From: Natronolimnohabitans innermongolicus JCM 12255
GTDB taxonomy: Archaea; Halobacteriota; Halobacteria; Halobacteriales; Natrialbaceae
Length of the DNA stretch: 64,000 nucleotides
Direction: 5' to 3'
Assembly: GCF_000337215.1 (NCBI RefSeq)
Contig: NZ_AOHZ01000018.1
Span: 23,752 to 87,751, forward strand
The stretch's first letter is position 1, and the number at the start of each line of letters is the position of its first letter. Below, one piece after another: positions 9,222 to 18,432 of this stretch. A program made the position numbers and the translations under genes. The notes under the pieces are model-generated. The model had not been told where the DNA came from, searched no databases, and worked only from the letters and a program-made list of their open reading frames with translations.

Positions 9222-10489
9222 CAGTCGCGTTCCCCCGTCGACTCCAGCAGATCACTCGGCGTGACGACGTCGACGTCGGCGTCGTCGATGTGTTCGAGGA
9301 GGTCCTCGAACGCCCGCTCCGAGAGGCCGTCGCCACCGATCTCCTCGAAGTGCAAGACCGCAAGCTGGCCGTGTTCGGCGGCGTAGTCGACGTACCGCTT
9401 CGTCGTCTCGCCGGCCCCACCGGAGAAGAAGCCGACGTTGTGGGGGTCCGTCAGCGGTTTCCCGTTCGGCCCGCCGCCGAAGCGAAACGCCGTGTCGTGG
9501 TACTCCCGGACCAGATCGATCGTCTCCGGCCCGAGCACGTTTCGCGGCGTGACGAAGTGGCGCGCGCCGTCTTCGAAACCGCGACTCTCGAGGAACGACT
9601 GGGTTCGCCTGATCGCCCCCTCCTGTTCCTCGGGCGAGAGTTCGTGCATGAACTGCGCGCCGGTCCGCGGCCGTGCAGCCATCTCCCAGCCCGCGTTCGA
9701 GAGCGCCCCGAGGTCGGCGACCGAGAGCCGTCCGGGGTCGCCGAGCGCCTCGTAGAGCACCGCTTCGACGCCGGGGAAGCCGTACTCTTCGGTGTGCTCG
9801 AGGGCCGTCTCGTAGTGGCTCTCGAGGGCGCCGTCGAACAGCAGCATTACGGAGCCATCGTCGGGCTGGTCGATCGCCCGGAGGTCGTCGATTCGGCAGT
9901 CGATCTCACCGTCAGAATCGCCGCGACGGCGGGCCGCCAGGCGAATCTCGCGGACGTTCTCGAGATTCGGCTGCCCGTCGACGCCGGTGATGCCGAAGTC
10001 GACGCGGACCCAGCGGTCGGTCGGACCGGTGAGCGTCCGCTCCAGTCGGTGGGCGTTCCCCGAACCCGGGGCGAACAACTCGAGCGTGAGGTGTAGCTGC
10101 TCGCGGTCGCTGAAGGAGACCGCAAGCGAGAGCGTCTTTTCGGACAGGTCGGTTCCACCGGGGAACGTCCGGTAGATCGCGGCGCGGTCGGTGCCTTCGT
10201 CGGCGAACAGCCGCGCCGACTGCGAACCCGCGTAGGGATCGTCGGTGTCGGCCTCGAGACGGCCGGCGTCGATCATCGACGTCCACTCGAGGGTCTCGAA
10301 GTCGTCGATCGACTCGCCCGGAAGCGTTGGCCCGTCTGTACCGCCATTGTCGCCGTCGCCGCCCTGGTCCGTCTGGGTCGACGACTCGTCGTCATCGTCC
10401 CCGCGGATACTCGAGAGGCAGCCGGCGAGGCCGATCGTTCCGGCGGTGGCAACGGTCGTCACGAACGTTCGTCGGTTCCTGTGCGTCAT
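9221..10489 (-). CDS. Tat lipoprotein related to polysaccharide deacetylases, active-site residues apparently lost
   Basis: A 422-residue protein with twin-arginine signal and lipobox (NRRTFVTTV, then GLAGC), an Asp/Gly-rich linker, a beta-sandwich-like region (about 60-200) and a C-terminal NodB-like domain. It is clearly homologous to the lipoprotein encoded at 14493-15827; both share DDFxxLxxW, a WIDDLR/RIDDLR segment, YVML/SVML and LEHIDDADV. Here the canonical DDG is replaced by FDGALES and the HxxH site by MAARPRTG, so the metal site is probably not intact. It may be a binding or structural protein rather than an esterase. Confidence 0.82.
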   Translation of the reverse strand: MTHRNRRTFVTTVATAGTIGLAGCLSSIRGDDDDESSTQTDQGGDGDNGGTDGPTLPGESIDDFETLEWTSMIDAGRLEADTDDPYAGSQSARLFADEGTDRAAIYRTFPGGTDLSEKTLSLAVSFSDREQLHLTLELFAPGSGNAHRLERTLTGPTDRWVRVDFGITGVDGQPNLENVREIRLAARRRGDSDGEIDCRIDDLRAIDQPDDGSVMLLFDGALESHYETALEHTEEYGFPGVEAVLYEALGDPGRLSVADLGALSNAGWEMAARPRTGAQFMHELSPEEQEGAIRRTQSFLESRGFEDGARHFVTPRNVLGPETIDLVREYHDTAFRFGGGPNGKPLTDPHNVGFFSGGAGETTKRYVDYAAEHGQLAVLHFEEIGGDGLSERAFEDLLEHIDDADVDVVTPSDLLESTGERD

Positions 10490-10518
10490 TGACCGTCCCG
10501 ATGAGCCGTTTGGTCTTT

Positions 10519-10525
10519 CTTATAG
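10519..10525 (-). promoter_or_regulatory. TATA-like box for the 9221-10489 gene
   Basis: The minus strand reads CTATAAG about 33 bp upstream of the start codon at 10489, within a short divergent intergenic region. Position and AT content fit a haloarchaeal TATA box with a very short leader. Confidence 0.4.
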
Positions 10526-10619
10526 AGCTCTTAGACGGCGAGTCGGGGCGGTCGAACGTCGCCGGTCGACGGGTTTAGCGACGCGATAATAATGGACCGC
10601 GCGACGGGAGTGGGAGGAA

Positions 10620-11609
10620 ATGCCCAGAGTCAGCGTCGTTATTCCGACATACAACAGAGCCGAGACGCTTCCCCGCGCGATCGACAGCGCGCTCGAACAG
10701 ACGATGGACGACCTCGAGGTGGTCGTCGTCGACGACGGTTCGAGCGACGAGACGCAGTCGGTGCTCGCGGACTACGACGATCCGCGAGTTCGACCGATCG
10801 TCCACGCGACGAATCAGGGGGCGAACGTCGCCCGAAACACCGGTATCGAGTACGCCCGCGGCGAGTACATCGCGTTCCTCGACTCCGACGATACGTGGCA
10901 GCCGACGAAGCTCGAACGACAACTCGAGGCCCTCGAGGGCCGTTCGGACGACTGGGTCGGCGTCTACTGTGAGACGAGCTACGACCTGTCTGGCACAGAC
11001 GGGCACGTTCGCGGCGCCGCCGCGTCCGTGCTCGCGCGGGCCGACGAGGAACCGACGATGGAAGGCGGCGACGAGTTAATCGGCGAGATCCTCGCCGACA
11101 ACGTCCAGCCCGATGCTGGCTCAACGCTGCTCGTCCGCACCGAAGTCGCCCGCGAGGTCGACGGCTTCGACGAAGAACTCGATCGGTTCCAGGATCCCGA
11201 GTTCTGCCTCCGGGTACTCGAGGCGGGCAAACTCGCGTACGTCGACGAGTCGCTGGTCGTCCGCGAGGAGACGGGCCAGCCACCGGCGGACGTCATCAAA
11301 GCGGCCAGCGACCAGTATCTGGCGTCCTACGCCGACGCAGTCGAGCGGTTCGAAGCGGAGGGGTACGAGATCCGGGCCACGCACCGACTGCTCGTCGCGA
11401 AGGCGTATCTCTCCGAGGGACGGCTCCTCCGCGGACTCTGGTACCTGCGCGGCGCCGCGGTGCCGGCGCGGACCGTTCCCGGGCTCGGCTGGGCCGCCGG
11501 CACCGGCGTTCGACGACGGCCGCTCCCGATCGTCGGAACGATACTGGTCGCGTTCGTCGTGACGCTTCTGTATCTGGCGACGCCCGTCCGACGCGTGCTG
11601 ACCGAGTAG
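10620..11609 (+). CDS. GT2 family glycosyltransferase
   Basis: A 329-residue family 2 glycosyltransferase with the canonical VSVVIPTYNRAETL start, VVVVDDGSSDET nucleotide-binding motif and FLDSDD DxD motif. The C-terminal 60 residues include one probable membrane helix (IVGTILVAFVVTLLYLA). The gene is divergent from the deacetylase-like lipoprotein, with an AT-rich GATAATAAT about 31 bp before the start and GGGAGG just upstream of the ATG. Likely adds a sugar to the surface glycan; donor and acceptor are unknown. Confidence 0.9.
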   Translation: MPRVSVVIPTYNRAETLPRAIDSALEQTMDDLEVVVVDDGSSDETQSVLADYDDPRVRPIVHATNQGANVARNTGIEYARGEYIAFLDSDDTWQPTKLERQLEALEGRSDDWVGVYCETSYDLSGTDGHVRGAAASVLARADEEPTMEGGDELIGEILADNVQPDAGSTLLVRTEVAREVDGFDEELDRFQDPEFCLRVLEAGKLAYVDESLVVREETGQPPADVIKAASDQYLASYADAVERFEAEGYEIRATHRLLVAKAYLSEGRLLRGLWYLRGAAVPARTVPGLGWAAGTGVRRRPLPIVGTILVAFVVTLLYLATPVRRVLTE

Positions 11610-11732
11610 CGCGTCGGTGACGGGCGCGTCCGTTCGTTTCGCCGTCTCCGTTTGCAGTCGGGGCGTTCGTGTCGTAACTGCAACTGTCTTGGCGGTTCGA
11701 TAACTAACAGGCGGGGGTACTGTTCTCGGAGC

Positions 11733-12893
11733 GTGAACGTCAGATCGATCTACCACACCGCCAAGTCGGTGCGGAACCTCATCGCGGCCGAACGTGAGTC
11801 CGACGTCGACCGATCCGTGCGCCGGCGACTCTGGCTCTGGCGGCGCGGCTTCATCAGCCGTTCCGACGCCGTCTACGACCTCGAGGAATCGACCTACCGC
11901 GAGTACGTAAGCGACTATCAGCGGTTCGTGGGGACGAAACAGATCAACGGAACGTGGTCGGTCGCGCTGTCGAACAAACTGCTGTTCCATCGGCTCATGC
12001 AGCCGTTCGAAGACGAGCGAGCGGGGGTCTACGGCATGGTCCGCGACGGCGGATTCTACCCGATCGATGAGCGACGCGACTACCGCGAGATGACCGACGG
12101 CGGCTCGGCGATTTCGGCGGCCGTCGACGACGAGAGCCCGACAGCCGCCGGCGAGAAGCGGCTGGCGTCGACGGGCGCGGCGACGAGAAACGCCGCCCAG
12201 CGAGTCGTCGACCGCCTCGAGGAGGACGGACGGCTGGTCCTGAAGTGGGTCCACGGCGGCGGCGGGAACAACGTACTGCTCTGTTCGCGCACCGACGACG
12301 GCTACCGGGTCAACGACGACCGCTACACCGAAGCCGAATTCCGCTCGCTGGTTTCGACCCTCGACGAGTACCTCGTCTGCGAGTTCGTCGAACAGGGGTC
12401 GTTCTCGGCCGGCCGCTATCCGGCGACGCCGAACACGATCCGAGTGATCACGATGTACGATGCCGAAGCCGGCGAGCCGTTCATCGCGGCGGCGGTCCAC
12501 CGGATCGGCACGACGAAATCCGCACCGCTTGACAACTTTACGCAAGGCGGGCTCTCGGCGGCGATCGACCTCGAGACGGGCGAACTCGGTCCCGGGGCGC
12601 AACCGCTCGACGACGGCGGTGTCGAGTGGTACGCCGTTCATCCGGACATCGAGACGCGGATCGCCGGCGAACGAGTACCCGGCTGGAATCAGATTCGGGC
12701 GGGCGTCCTCGAACTGGCGGACGCCTGTTCGTTCCTTCCCTACGTGGGCTGGGACGTGATCGTCACCGACGACGGCGAGTTTACCGTTATCGAGGCGAAC
12801 AGCTACCCCGGCCTCAAGTCGATTCAGGTCCACGGACCGCTGTTGGCCGACGATCGCGTTCGCCGGTTCTACGCGCGACACGGCGTCCGATGA
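11733..12893 (+). CDS. Sugar-transfer-associated ATP-grasp protein
   Basis: A 386-residue ATP-grasp protein. The phosphate-binding loop KWVHGGGGNN includes His174 and its glycines. A central EFVEQGSFSA plus NTIRVITMYD segment follows, and IEANSYPG near residues 353-360 carries Glu354 and Asn356, the usual Mg-ATP ligands. This pattern matches the ATP-grasp group found beside sugar transferases in exopolysaccharide loci. ATP-grasp enzymes join a carboxylate to an amine or thiol through an acyl-phosphate, so it may attach an amino acid or similar group to a uronic-acid-containing glycan. A GTG start at 11733 is chosen because upstream sequence lacks coding character. Confidence 0.78.
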   Translation: MNVRSIYHTAKSVRNLIAAERESDVDRSVRRRLWLWRRGFISRSDAVYDLEESTYREYVSDYQRFVGTKQINGTWSVALSNKLLFHRLMQPFEDERAGVYGMVRDGGFYPIDERRDYREMTDGGSAISAAVDDESPTAAGEKRLASTGAATRNAAQRVVDRLEEDGRLVLKWVHGGGGNNVLLCSRTDDGYRVNDDRYTEAEFRSLVSTLDEYLVCEFVEQGSFSAGRYPATPNTIRVITMYDAEAGEPFIAAAVHRIGTTKSAPLDNFTQGGLSAAIDLETGELGPGAQPLDDGGVEWYAVHPDIETRIAGERVPGWNQIRAGVLELADACSFLPYVGWDVIVTDDGEFTVIEANSYPGLKSIQVHGPLLADDRVRRFYARHGVR

Positions 12894-13052
12894 CCGCTCG
12901 TCGGCCACGTTGTATTGCGGTCGCTCGTTGCCGTCGGCTGTCAAATTCACTCTCGGCAACCGTTGCACGATCGTTTCGAGGCGCTCAAACGGATACGTTC
13001 GTCGATTATTCTCGCGATAGTAAATACGCGGGCAGGTAATGGAAAATGTGGA

Positions 13053-14288
13053 ATGCAGCGGAAATCGCTTTCACGACGATCCGTACTGTCAGTAGCAGGC
13101 GGCTTTGCATTGACGAGCGCTGGCATGGTCGCGGTTGGCGGCGCACAGGATGGTAACAACGGGGACGACGGTGGGAATACGCGCGAGTCGTTCACGATCC
13201 GGGACGGAACGGCGGAGGAGACGACGGTCCACGTCACTACGGCGGAGGCGGACGGCCCGACGGCCGTCGTCCTCGGTGGGGTCCACGGGAACGAGGTCGC
13301 CGGCTACGTGGCGGCCAACGCAATCGTCGACTGGCAAATCGACGCCGGAACGCTCGTCACGATTCCCGAGGCGAGCGCCATCGCGGTCGACCGCGGGACG
13401 CGAACGGACGACGACGGAATCGATCTGAACCGACAGTTCCCCGAAGGGGAGACGCCGGAAACCCAGCTCGCACGGGAGATCTGGGCGGTCGTCGCCGACT
13501 ACGACGCCGACGTCGTGATCGACCTCCACGAGTCGACCGGGCTGTACGCCGGCGACCCCGTCGACGGCGTCGGGCAGGCGATCTTCCGCTCCGACGGGGG
13601 CTGGGCCGTCGCCGCGGCGAACGACGCTGCCGAGTACACCACGCGAAACTACGTCGACGACCCCGAACTCGCGTTCCAGACCGGATCGTTCTCCGGACCC
13701 GACTCCGATCCGATGGGGCTGCTCGTCCACAAGGCGGCCCGCGATCTGGGTTCCGACGCGTTCCTCGTCGAGACGATCTCGACGGACGTCGACCTCGAGA
13801 CGCGAGTTCAGTGGCACTCGGCGATCGTCGAGCGGCTGCTGACCAACGAGTTGCTGCTCGATGAACCCGCCAACGGTCACGGACCTGACGAGGACGAGTC
13901 CGCCGATGAGGATGACACCGACGATACCGACGACGGCGACGAATCTGACGCAGCGGACGATACCGAGGACGATGCCGACGACGCTGACGACGATGATTCG
14001 GCGGCCGCCGACTCGCCGGTCCCAGTCATCGAGACCTGTCCCGAAAACGTCGACGAACTGGCACTCGAGTCCGGGCAGACGGTCGAACTCGACGCGTCGG
14101 GATCGCACGCACCGGACAGCGAGATCGTTACCCACGAGTGGGATGTCGGCCAGACAGAACAGTTCGATAAATCCGGCGAGACGCTCGAGGTGACGGTCGG
14201 GTCGAACGGCCGCGATACGGTCGTGTTGCGCGTCGTCGACGATGACGGCGCCACCGCGACGGAGTCGATAACCCTGTCGACGAAGTAA
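13053..14288 (+). CDS. Exported succinylglutamate desuccinylase/aspartoacylase-like protein with PKD-like tail
   Basis: A 411-residue protein with a twin-arginine signal (LSRRSVLSVAGG) and an AstE/AspA-type zinc carboxypeptidase-fold domain. HGNE at residues 78-81 and DLHES with His159 match the zinc ligands, and DLNRQFP is the family's substrate-binding motif. After about residue 270 comes an Asp/Glu-rich linker of some 50 residues, then a beta-sandwich like a PKD domain (LDASGSHAPDSEI, then LRVVDDDGATATES). Characterised AstE/AspA enzymes are cytosolic deacylases, so an exported version with a surface-type linker is unusual. It may act on N-acyl groups outside the cell. Start chosen to give the Tat signal. 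Confidence 0.82.
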   Translation: MQRKSLSRRSVLSVAGGFALTSAGMVAVGGAQDGNNGDDGGNTRESFTIRDGTAEETTVHVTTAEADGPTAVVLGGVHGNEVAGYVAANAIVDWQIDAGTLVTIPEASAIAVDRGTRTDDDGIDLNRQFPEGETPETQLAREIWAVVADYDADVVIDLHESTGLYAGDPVDGVGQAIFRSDGGWAVAAANDAAEYTTRNYVDDPELAFQTGSFSGPDSDPMGLLVHKAARDLGSDAFLVETISTDVDLETRVQWHSAIVERLLTNELLLDEPANGHGPDEDESADEDDTDDTDDGDESDAADDTEDDADDADDDDSAAADSPVPVIETCPENVDELALESGQTVELDASGSHAPDSEIVTHEWDVGQTEQFDKSGETLEVTVGSNGRDTVVLRVVDDDGATATESITLSTK

Positions 14289-14492
14289 CACTCGTTCGGT
14301 GTCGCGCTCACGCTCACGCTCCCGCTGAACGCGCCGACATCCCCTGTCGCAGTTCAAACCGGTCGTTCAGCAGGCTCTTATGACCGCTTCGAGGAGACGG
14401 CGAGAAAACAGGCGTGGTACCACGGTACAGTCGTGTGCGAGTCGATGCGGGGTGTTCTGTGTGTGGACGACAGGTAGCTGACTCCGGTACGC

Positions 14493-15827
14493 TCAGTAGT
14501 GTTGTTCCGTGCGCAGTTCCCAGAGCCGGTCGAACGTGATGACCTCGACGTCGGCATCGTCGATGTGCTCGAGCAGTTCCTCGTAATCGTCCTCGGGCAT
14601 CGTGTTGTCCTCTTCGAAGGTGTGGAAGTTCAGGATCGTACACTGGTTGTGCTCCGCGGCGAGGTCGACACAGCGCTTCGAGATGTCGAGGTCGTGGCCG
14701 ATCGTTCGCGGCAGCGCCAGCGGGTCGAAGCCGTAGACGTTCGTCAGGTTGACGTCACCGGCCTGGTTGAAGCCGCCGCAGTAGTGGAAGTCGGTCTTGT
14801 GCTCGAGGCTGGTCTTATCGTAGCTGTTGTGCGGGTAGACGATGTAATCCGCGCCCTCGAAGCCGTTGGTGATGAACCACTGTTTGTCGGTCTCGAGGCG
14901 CCTCCGGATCTCCTCTTCGTCGTCGTATTCGTGGATCGGATCGTGGGTCCCGTGGACGACGATCTGATCGCCTTCTTCCTGGCGTTCCTGCAGTTCGGAA
15001 ACCGACATGATGTCGTCGCCGCCGCGCTCGGTCCACTGCGGAACTGGCGCCTGGACCGTCCGGAAGCCGAACTCGTCGTGCAGCGGCGAGGCGGTGTCGT
15101 AGTAGTCGCTGAAGCCGTCGTCCCAGACGAGCATAACGTAGCCCTGATCGGGCGTCTCGTGGGTCCGCAGGTCGTCGATCCAGACCTCGGCCTCGTCCAT
15201 GGTGTGAAGCACCTGAATCTCGATGTAGTCGAGCGCGTCGAGCGTCGGTTCGTACGAACTCTCCTCGTAGACGCCCGGACTCGAGCGGAACCATCCGACG
15301 TCGGGTTCGCGGTACCTGATTTCGCGCAGCGAGTACACCTTTGCACTGCCGAACTGGTCAACGAGCCGCAGGTTGATCGTGATGTTCTGGGGCGTCGTCG
15401 TCCGGATCGCAAACGAGAAGTCAGTATCCGTGAAGTCCTCGCTGCTGAGCGAGCGGCGCGCGACGATGTTTTCCTCGCCGTCCGACTCCAGGTGGAGGCT
15501 CTGGTCGCCGTCGAACACGACGTCGGTGTCGGCTTCGCCGTTACCCTGAATCAGCTCCCAGTCGTCGAGGTCGCTGAAGTCGTCGAACGACTCCCCGGGC
15601 TGGCGGTACTGCTCGCGACTATCGTACTCGGTCTCGAGCGAAGGCACGCCGTCCGCGAGTGCGGCAGCCTGGCCCGACGACTCGTCGTCCGTTCCGTTCC
15701 CGTTCTCGTCGTCGTCGCTGGAGCCGACGACCGAATCGAGACGGTCAGCACAGCCGGCGAGGCCAGCGAGCGCAGTCGCGCTCGACAGTGCGAGAACTCG
15801 GCGTCGGGTTGGTCGCTGTTGTGACAT
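14493..15827 (-). CDS. Tat lipoprotein with polysaccharide deacetylase (CE4/NodB-like) domain
   Basis: A 444-residue lipoprotein. The signal RRRVLALSS with lipobox ALAGLAGC is followed by an Asp-rich linker, a beta-sandwich domain (about 75-225) and a NodB-type domain. Metal-site motifs are present: WDDG at 235-238 and HGTH at 292-295, with a late ILNFHTF histidine. Family role: removal of N-acetyl groups from amino-sugar polysaccharides, here on the outer face of the membrane. The ATG at 15827 is chosen because it starts the Tat signal. A TATA-like CCTATAAT lies about 37 bp upstream on the same strand. It is a paralog of the protein at 9221-10489, which lacks these motifs. Confidence 0.85.
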   Translation of the reverse strand: MSQQRPTRRRVLALSSATALAGLAGCADRLDSVVGSSDDDENGNGTDDESSGQAAALADGVPSLETEYDSREQYRQPGESFDDFSDLDDWELIQGNGEADTDVVFDGDQSLHLESDGEENIVARRSLSSEDFTDTDFSFAIRTTTPQNITINLRLVDQFGSAKVYSLREIRYREPDVGWFRSSPGVYEESSYEPTLDALDYIEIQVLHTMDEAEVWIDDLRTHETPDQGYVMLVWDDGFSDYYDTASPLHDEFGFRTVQAPVPQWTERGGDDIMSVSELQERQEEGDQIVVHGTHDPIHEYDDEEEIRRRLETDKQWFITNGFEGADYIVYPHNSYDKTSLEHKTDFHYCGGFNQAGDVNLTNVYGFDPLALPRTIGHDLDISKRCVDLAAEHNQCTILNFHTFEEDNTMPEDDYEELLEHIDDADVEVITFDRLWELRTEQHY

Positions 15828-15860
15828 TGGCGGGCCGATGATAGCGACAGTTGGCCCATT

Positions 15861-15868
15861 ATTATAGG
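15861..15868 (-). promoter_or_regulatory. TATA-like box for the 14493-15827 deacetylase gene
   Basis: The minus strand reads CCTATAAT centred about 37 bp upstream of the ATG at 15827, in a divergent intergenic region. The spacing implies a leader of about 10 nt. Confidence 0.4.
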
Positions 15869-16056
15869 TCCAATAGACGGCACTCGGCGGTCGATCGAGC
15901 CAGACGATTCTGGCTGCTTCAGACCTTAACAATGCCATAGTAAACGTCGGACGGATTCGAGCAAACAGGACGTACGCGTTCGCGATGGGAGCGGTACCGC
16001 AGTCGCGGTCTGTGCGACCACGGCGGCCCATCCGAACGACACTGCGGTGGTCTCCG

Positions 16057-17757
16057 ATGAACAGGGAACTCTTCGGCATATTCGGCGACAGAGCGGCATT
16101 CGAACGATTCAGATCGAGCGATGCGTTCGATCGGGTGTTCACCGGCTCGTCCGTGACGGTCGGGCTCAGGGATCCCGATCGTGGAACGCCCGGCTGGACG
16201 AGCAGCGACGAACGCGACGGCGGATTCTGCGTCGTCTGGGGCGAGGCCTACACCCCCGACGACGTGGCCGAAACGAACGCCGCTCGCTGGCTGTTCGACC
16301 GATACGAAACGGCGGGCCGCGACGCGCTCTCGGCGCTCAACGGCTCGTATCTCGTCGTACTCGAGCCGGCGACAGGCGAGGAAGCGATCGTCGCGACCGA
16401 TCCCGTTCGGTCCCGCGAGTGTTTTTACACGGATACACCAGGGGACCGCGTCTTCGGAACCGACGCGGCCGCGATCGGTCGGACGGTCTCGGAGCCGACG
16501 GTCGATCGAGAGGGCGTCCTGGAGTTTCTCCACCTCGGCGTTGCACTCGGCGAGAAGACCGCACTCGAGGAACTGCAGCGATTACCGATCGACAGCGTTC
16601 TCACGCCGTCGTCGGTCGACTCACTCGACCGCTTCGTCTACCGTCCGTCGGAGTTCGACTACGCGGCCGAACTCGCCGATCGACTCGAGCGCGCGTTCCA
16701 GCGCCGATCGGTACTGCCCGGTCCAGCGGGCGTTCTCCTCTCGGCCGGCTTCGATTCGCGCATCGTCCTCTCCCGACAGCCCCAGATCGAACACAGCTAC
16801 ACGGTCGGGGCCCCGGAGGCCAGAGAGGTACGGGTTGCACGCCAACTCGCGGAACAGTACGATGCAACACACACGGCGTTTCCGCCGAACGAACGATACC
16901 TTCGACCGGACGACGCGAAAGTTCAGTACTCACAGGGGATCAAGGAGTCGCTGCACATTCACCACGCCGGCTACACCGACGAGATCGACGTCGGAACGAT
17001 GTTCCACGGGCTGCTCTCCGATACGTTCTTTCGCGGCCACTTCACCGCAGAGACGACGCTCGACGTCCTCGACAAGCGGATTCCGACCGGCCGGCTCGAT
17101 CCGGATCCCGATCCAGTCGCGGAACTGCTCGAGACGTTCGGCTACAGCCCCGACGCCAGCGCCGCACTCGCCGATCGAACGTCGTTCGGCGTCGAGCCGG
17201 AGTCCTATCTCCGCGGAGCGATCGCCGACGAAGTCGACGCTTGCGCGCCCCGGGCCGATAGCGTTCAAAATACGTTGACCTGCGTCGGCATCGCGAATCA
17301 GCCCTCGGTTCCGTTCCACACGCACCTGGCGGATCAGTTCATCACGTCGTTTCTGGCAACCGACCGCGAACTGATCGACTGGCACCTCCGGACGCCGCCC
17401 GAACACCGGACGACCGAAACCTTCCTCGAGGCCTGCGAGCGCCTCGACGACTCGGTACTCCAGCACAGACCGCCGGATCGGCCCCACGAGGGAGCGTTGC
17501 TCAACGAAGTCGAGCGGTTCGTCCGCCGAAAGACGCCGTTACTCGAGTCATTCCAACCGCCGTGGCCCGATCGCGAGACGCTGTTCGACCGATACGAGTT
17601 CGATCAGCGGTTTCTGGCCGATCTTGAACACGTTCACGACCTCCCTGTGAGACACAAACTGCGACTCGTCGACCTCCGTTCGTGGCTCGAGTTCTGCGAC
17701 GAGGCGCCGAATCGATCGCTGCCGTGGCTCGCACAACCCGCGTTTACGGCCGACTAA
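16057..17757 (+). CDS. Asparagine-synthase-like protein lacking the glutaminase cysteine
   Basis: A 566-residue protein with an N-terminal region resembling the Ntn glutamine amidotransferase fold (ALNGSYLVVLEP near residue 95 corresponds to the LNG motif). A C-terminal PP-loop ATP-pyrophosphatase domain follows, with LLSAGFDS at about 227-234. The N-terminus reads MNRELFGIFG, so there is no Cys at position 2 and the glutaminase active site is missing. It may use free ammonia or another nucleophile. In glycan loci such proteins are thought to amidate or ligate uronic-acid carboxylates; that is inference here. Start at 16057 chosen by family N-terminus and a GGTGG at 16046-16050. Confidence 0.82.
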   Translation: MNRELFGIFGDRAAFERFRSSDAFDRVFTGSSVTVGLRDPDRGTPGWTSSDERDGGFCVVWGEAYTPDDVAETNAARWLFDRYETAGRDALSALNGSYLVVLEPATGEEAIVATDPVRSRECFYTDTPGDRVFGTDAAAIGRTVSEPTVDREGVLEFLHLGVALGEKTALEELQRLPIDSVLTPSSVDSLDRFVYRPSEFDYAAELADRLERAFQRRSVLPGPAGVLLSAGFDSRIVLSRQPQIEHSYTVGAPEAREVRVARQLAEQYDATHTAFPPNERYLRPDDAKVQYSQGIKESLHIHHAGYTDEIDVGTMFHGLLSDTFFRGHFTAETTLDVLDKRIPTGRLDPDPDPVAELLETFGYSPDASAALADRTSFGVEPESYLRGAIADEVDACAPRADSVQNTLTCVGIANQPSVPFHTHLADQFITSFLATDRELIDWHLRTPPEHRTTETFLEACERLDDSVLQHRPPDRPHEGALLNEVERFVRRKTPLLESFQPPWPDRETLFDRYEFDQRFLADLEHVHDLPVRHKLRLVDLRSWLEFCDEAPNRSLPWLAQPAFTAD

Positions 17758-17872
17758 TCGGTCGATTGCGCGAGTCGAATGGTTTCGCGCCTGATTCGAG
17801 TGACCGAAACGGTCGTTGGCACGTCGCTAAGTCCGCATCGCCGACGTGCCCACCGATAAACCGTAACAATCC

Positions 17873-17879
17873 TTATATA
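17873..17879 (+). promoter_or_regulatory. TATA box for leaderless transcript
   Basis: TTATATA centred 26 bp before the ATG at 17902, in an otherwise GC-rich context. This is the spacing expected for a leaderless haloarchaeal mRNA, and it supports the chosen start of the downstream gene. Confidence 0.55.
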
Positions 17880-17901
17880 CCACGCAGTTTTACCGCGGAA
17901 T

Positions 17902-18396
17902 ATGCGTCTGACGCCGTTTTGGTTGTACGCGACGTCGGCAGGCTCCGCCGGCGATAGCTCCAGTGACGTCGGTTCAGGTGTCACGATCTATCGCTCACCA
18001 TCAACACAGTTCTCGAACGATAGTTCTGCCGAGGACCACCTCCCGGACACCGACGAGGAACTGCTCGCCGTACTCGACGAGATGGAGACGCCCGTAACTG
18101 TCGACAAGATCGTCGATCGGTTGACTTACCCTGAGCAGCCGCCCGTAGAGACGTGGGCGACGGTTCACGAACGCCTCTATCAGACTCGACTGCCGTCGCT
18201 CGAAGCGGCGGGTCACATCGAGTTCGATCAGGAACAGGGGCTCGTCGAACGTTCGACGGTACAGGCGGACGCTGCCAGCCGTCGCTCGTCGAGTGGAGTC
18301 GGTATCGTCTCATTGGGTCTCAAACTCGCGGTCGTCGTGTGTTTTCTCGTGGCTGCGGCGACCACTGCAGCTGTCGCGGGTTTGATTCCCGTCTAA
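17902..18396 (+). CDS. DUF7344-type winged-helix protein with C-terminal membrane helix
   Basis: A 164-residue protein. Residues 45-115 form a winged-helix-like domain (DEELLAVLDEMETPVTVDK, then LPSLEAAGHIEFDQEQGLV), resembling the small haloarchaeal DUF7344 regulators (name from memory). The last 30 residues form one hydrophobic helix, so the DNA-binding-like domain is probably tethered to the membrane. It faces a second protein of the same type encoded at 18433-19017 on the other strand. The target is unknown; location inside the glycan locus suggests local control. Confidence 0.75.
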   Translation: MRLTPFWLYATSAGSAGDSSSDVGSGVTIYRSPSTQFSNDSSAEDHLPDTDEELLAVLDEMETPVTVDKIVDRLTYPEQPPVETWATVHERLYQTRLPSLEAAGHIEFDQEQGLVERSTVQADAASRRSSSGVGIVSLGLKLAVVVCFLVAAATTAAVAGLIPV

Positions 18397-18432
18397 ATCA
18401 CCTCGAACGGCGTCGTAGCGGGTGGCAAATCG

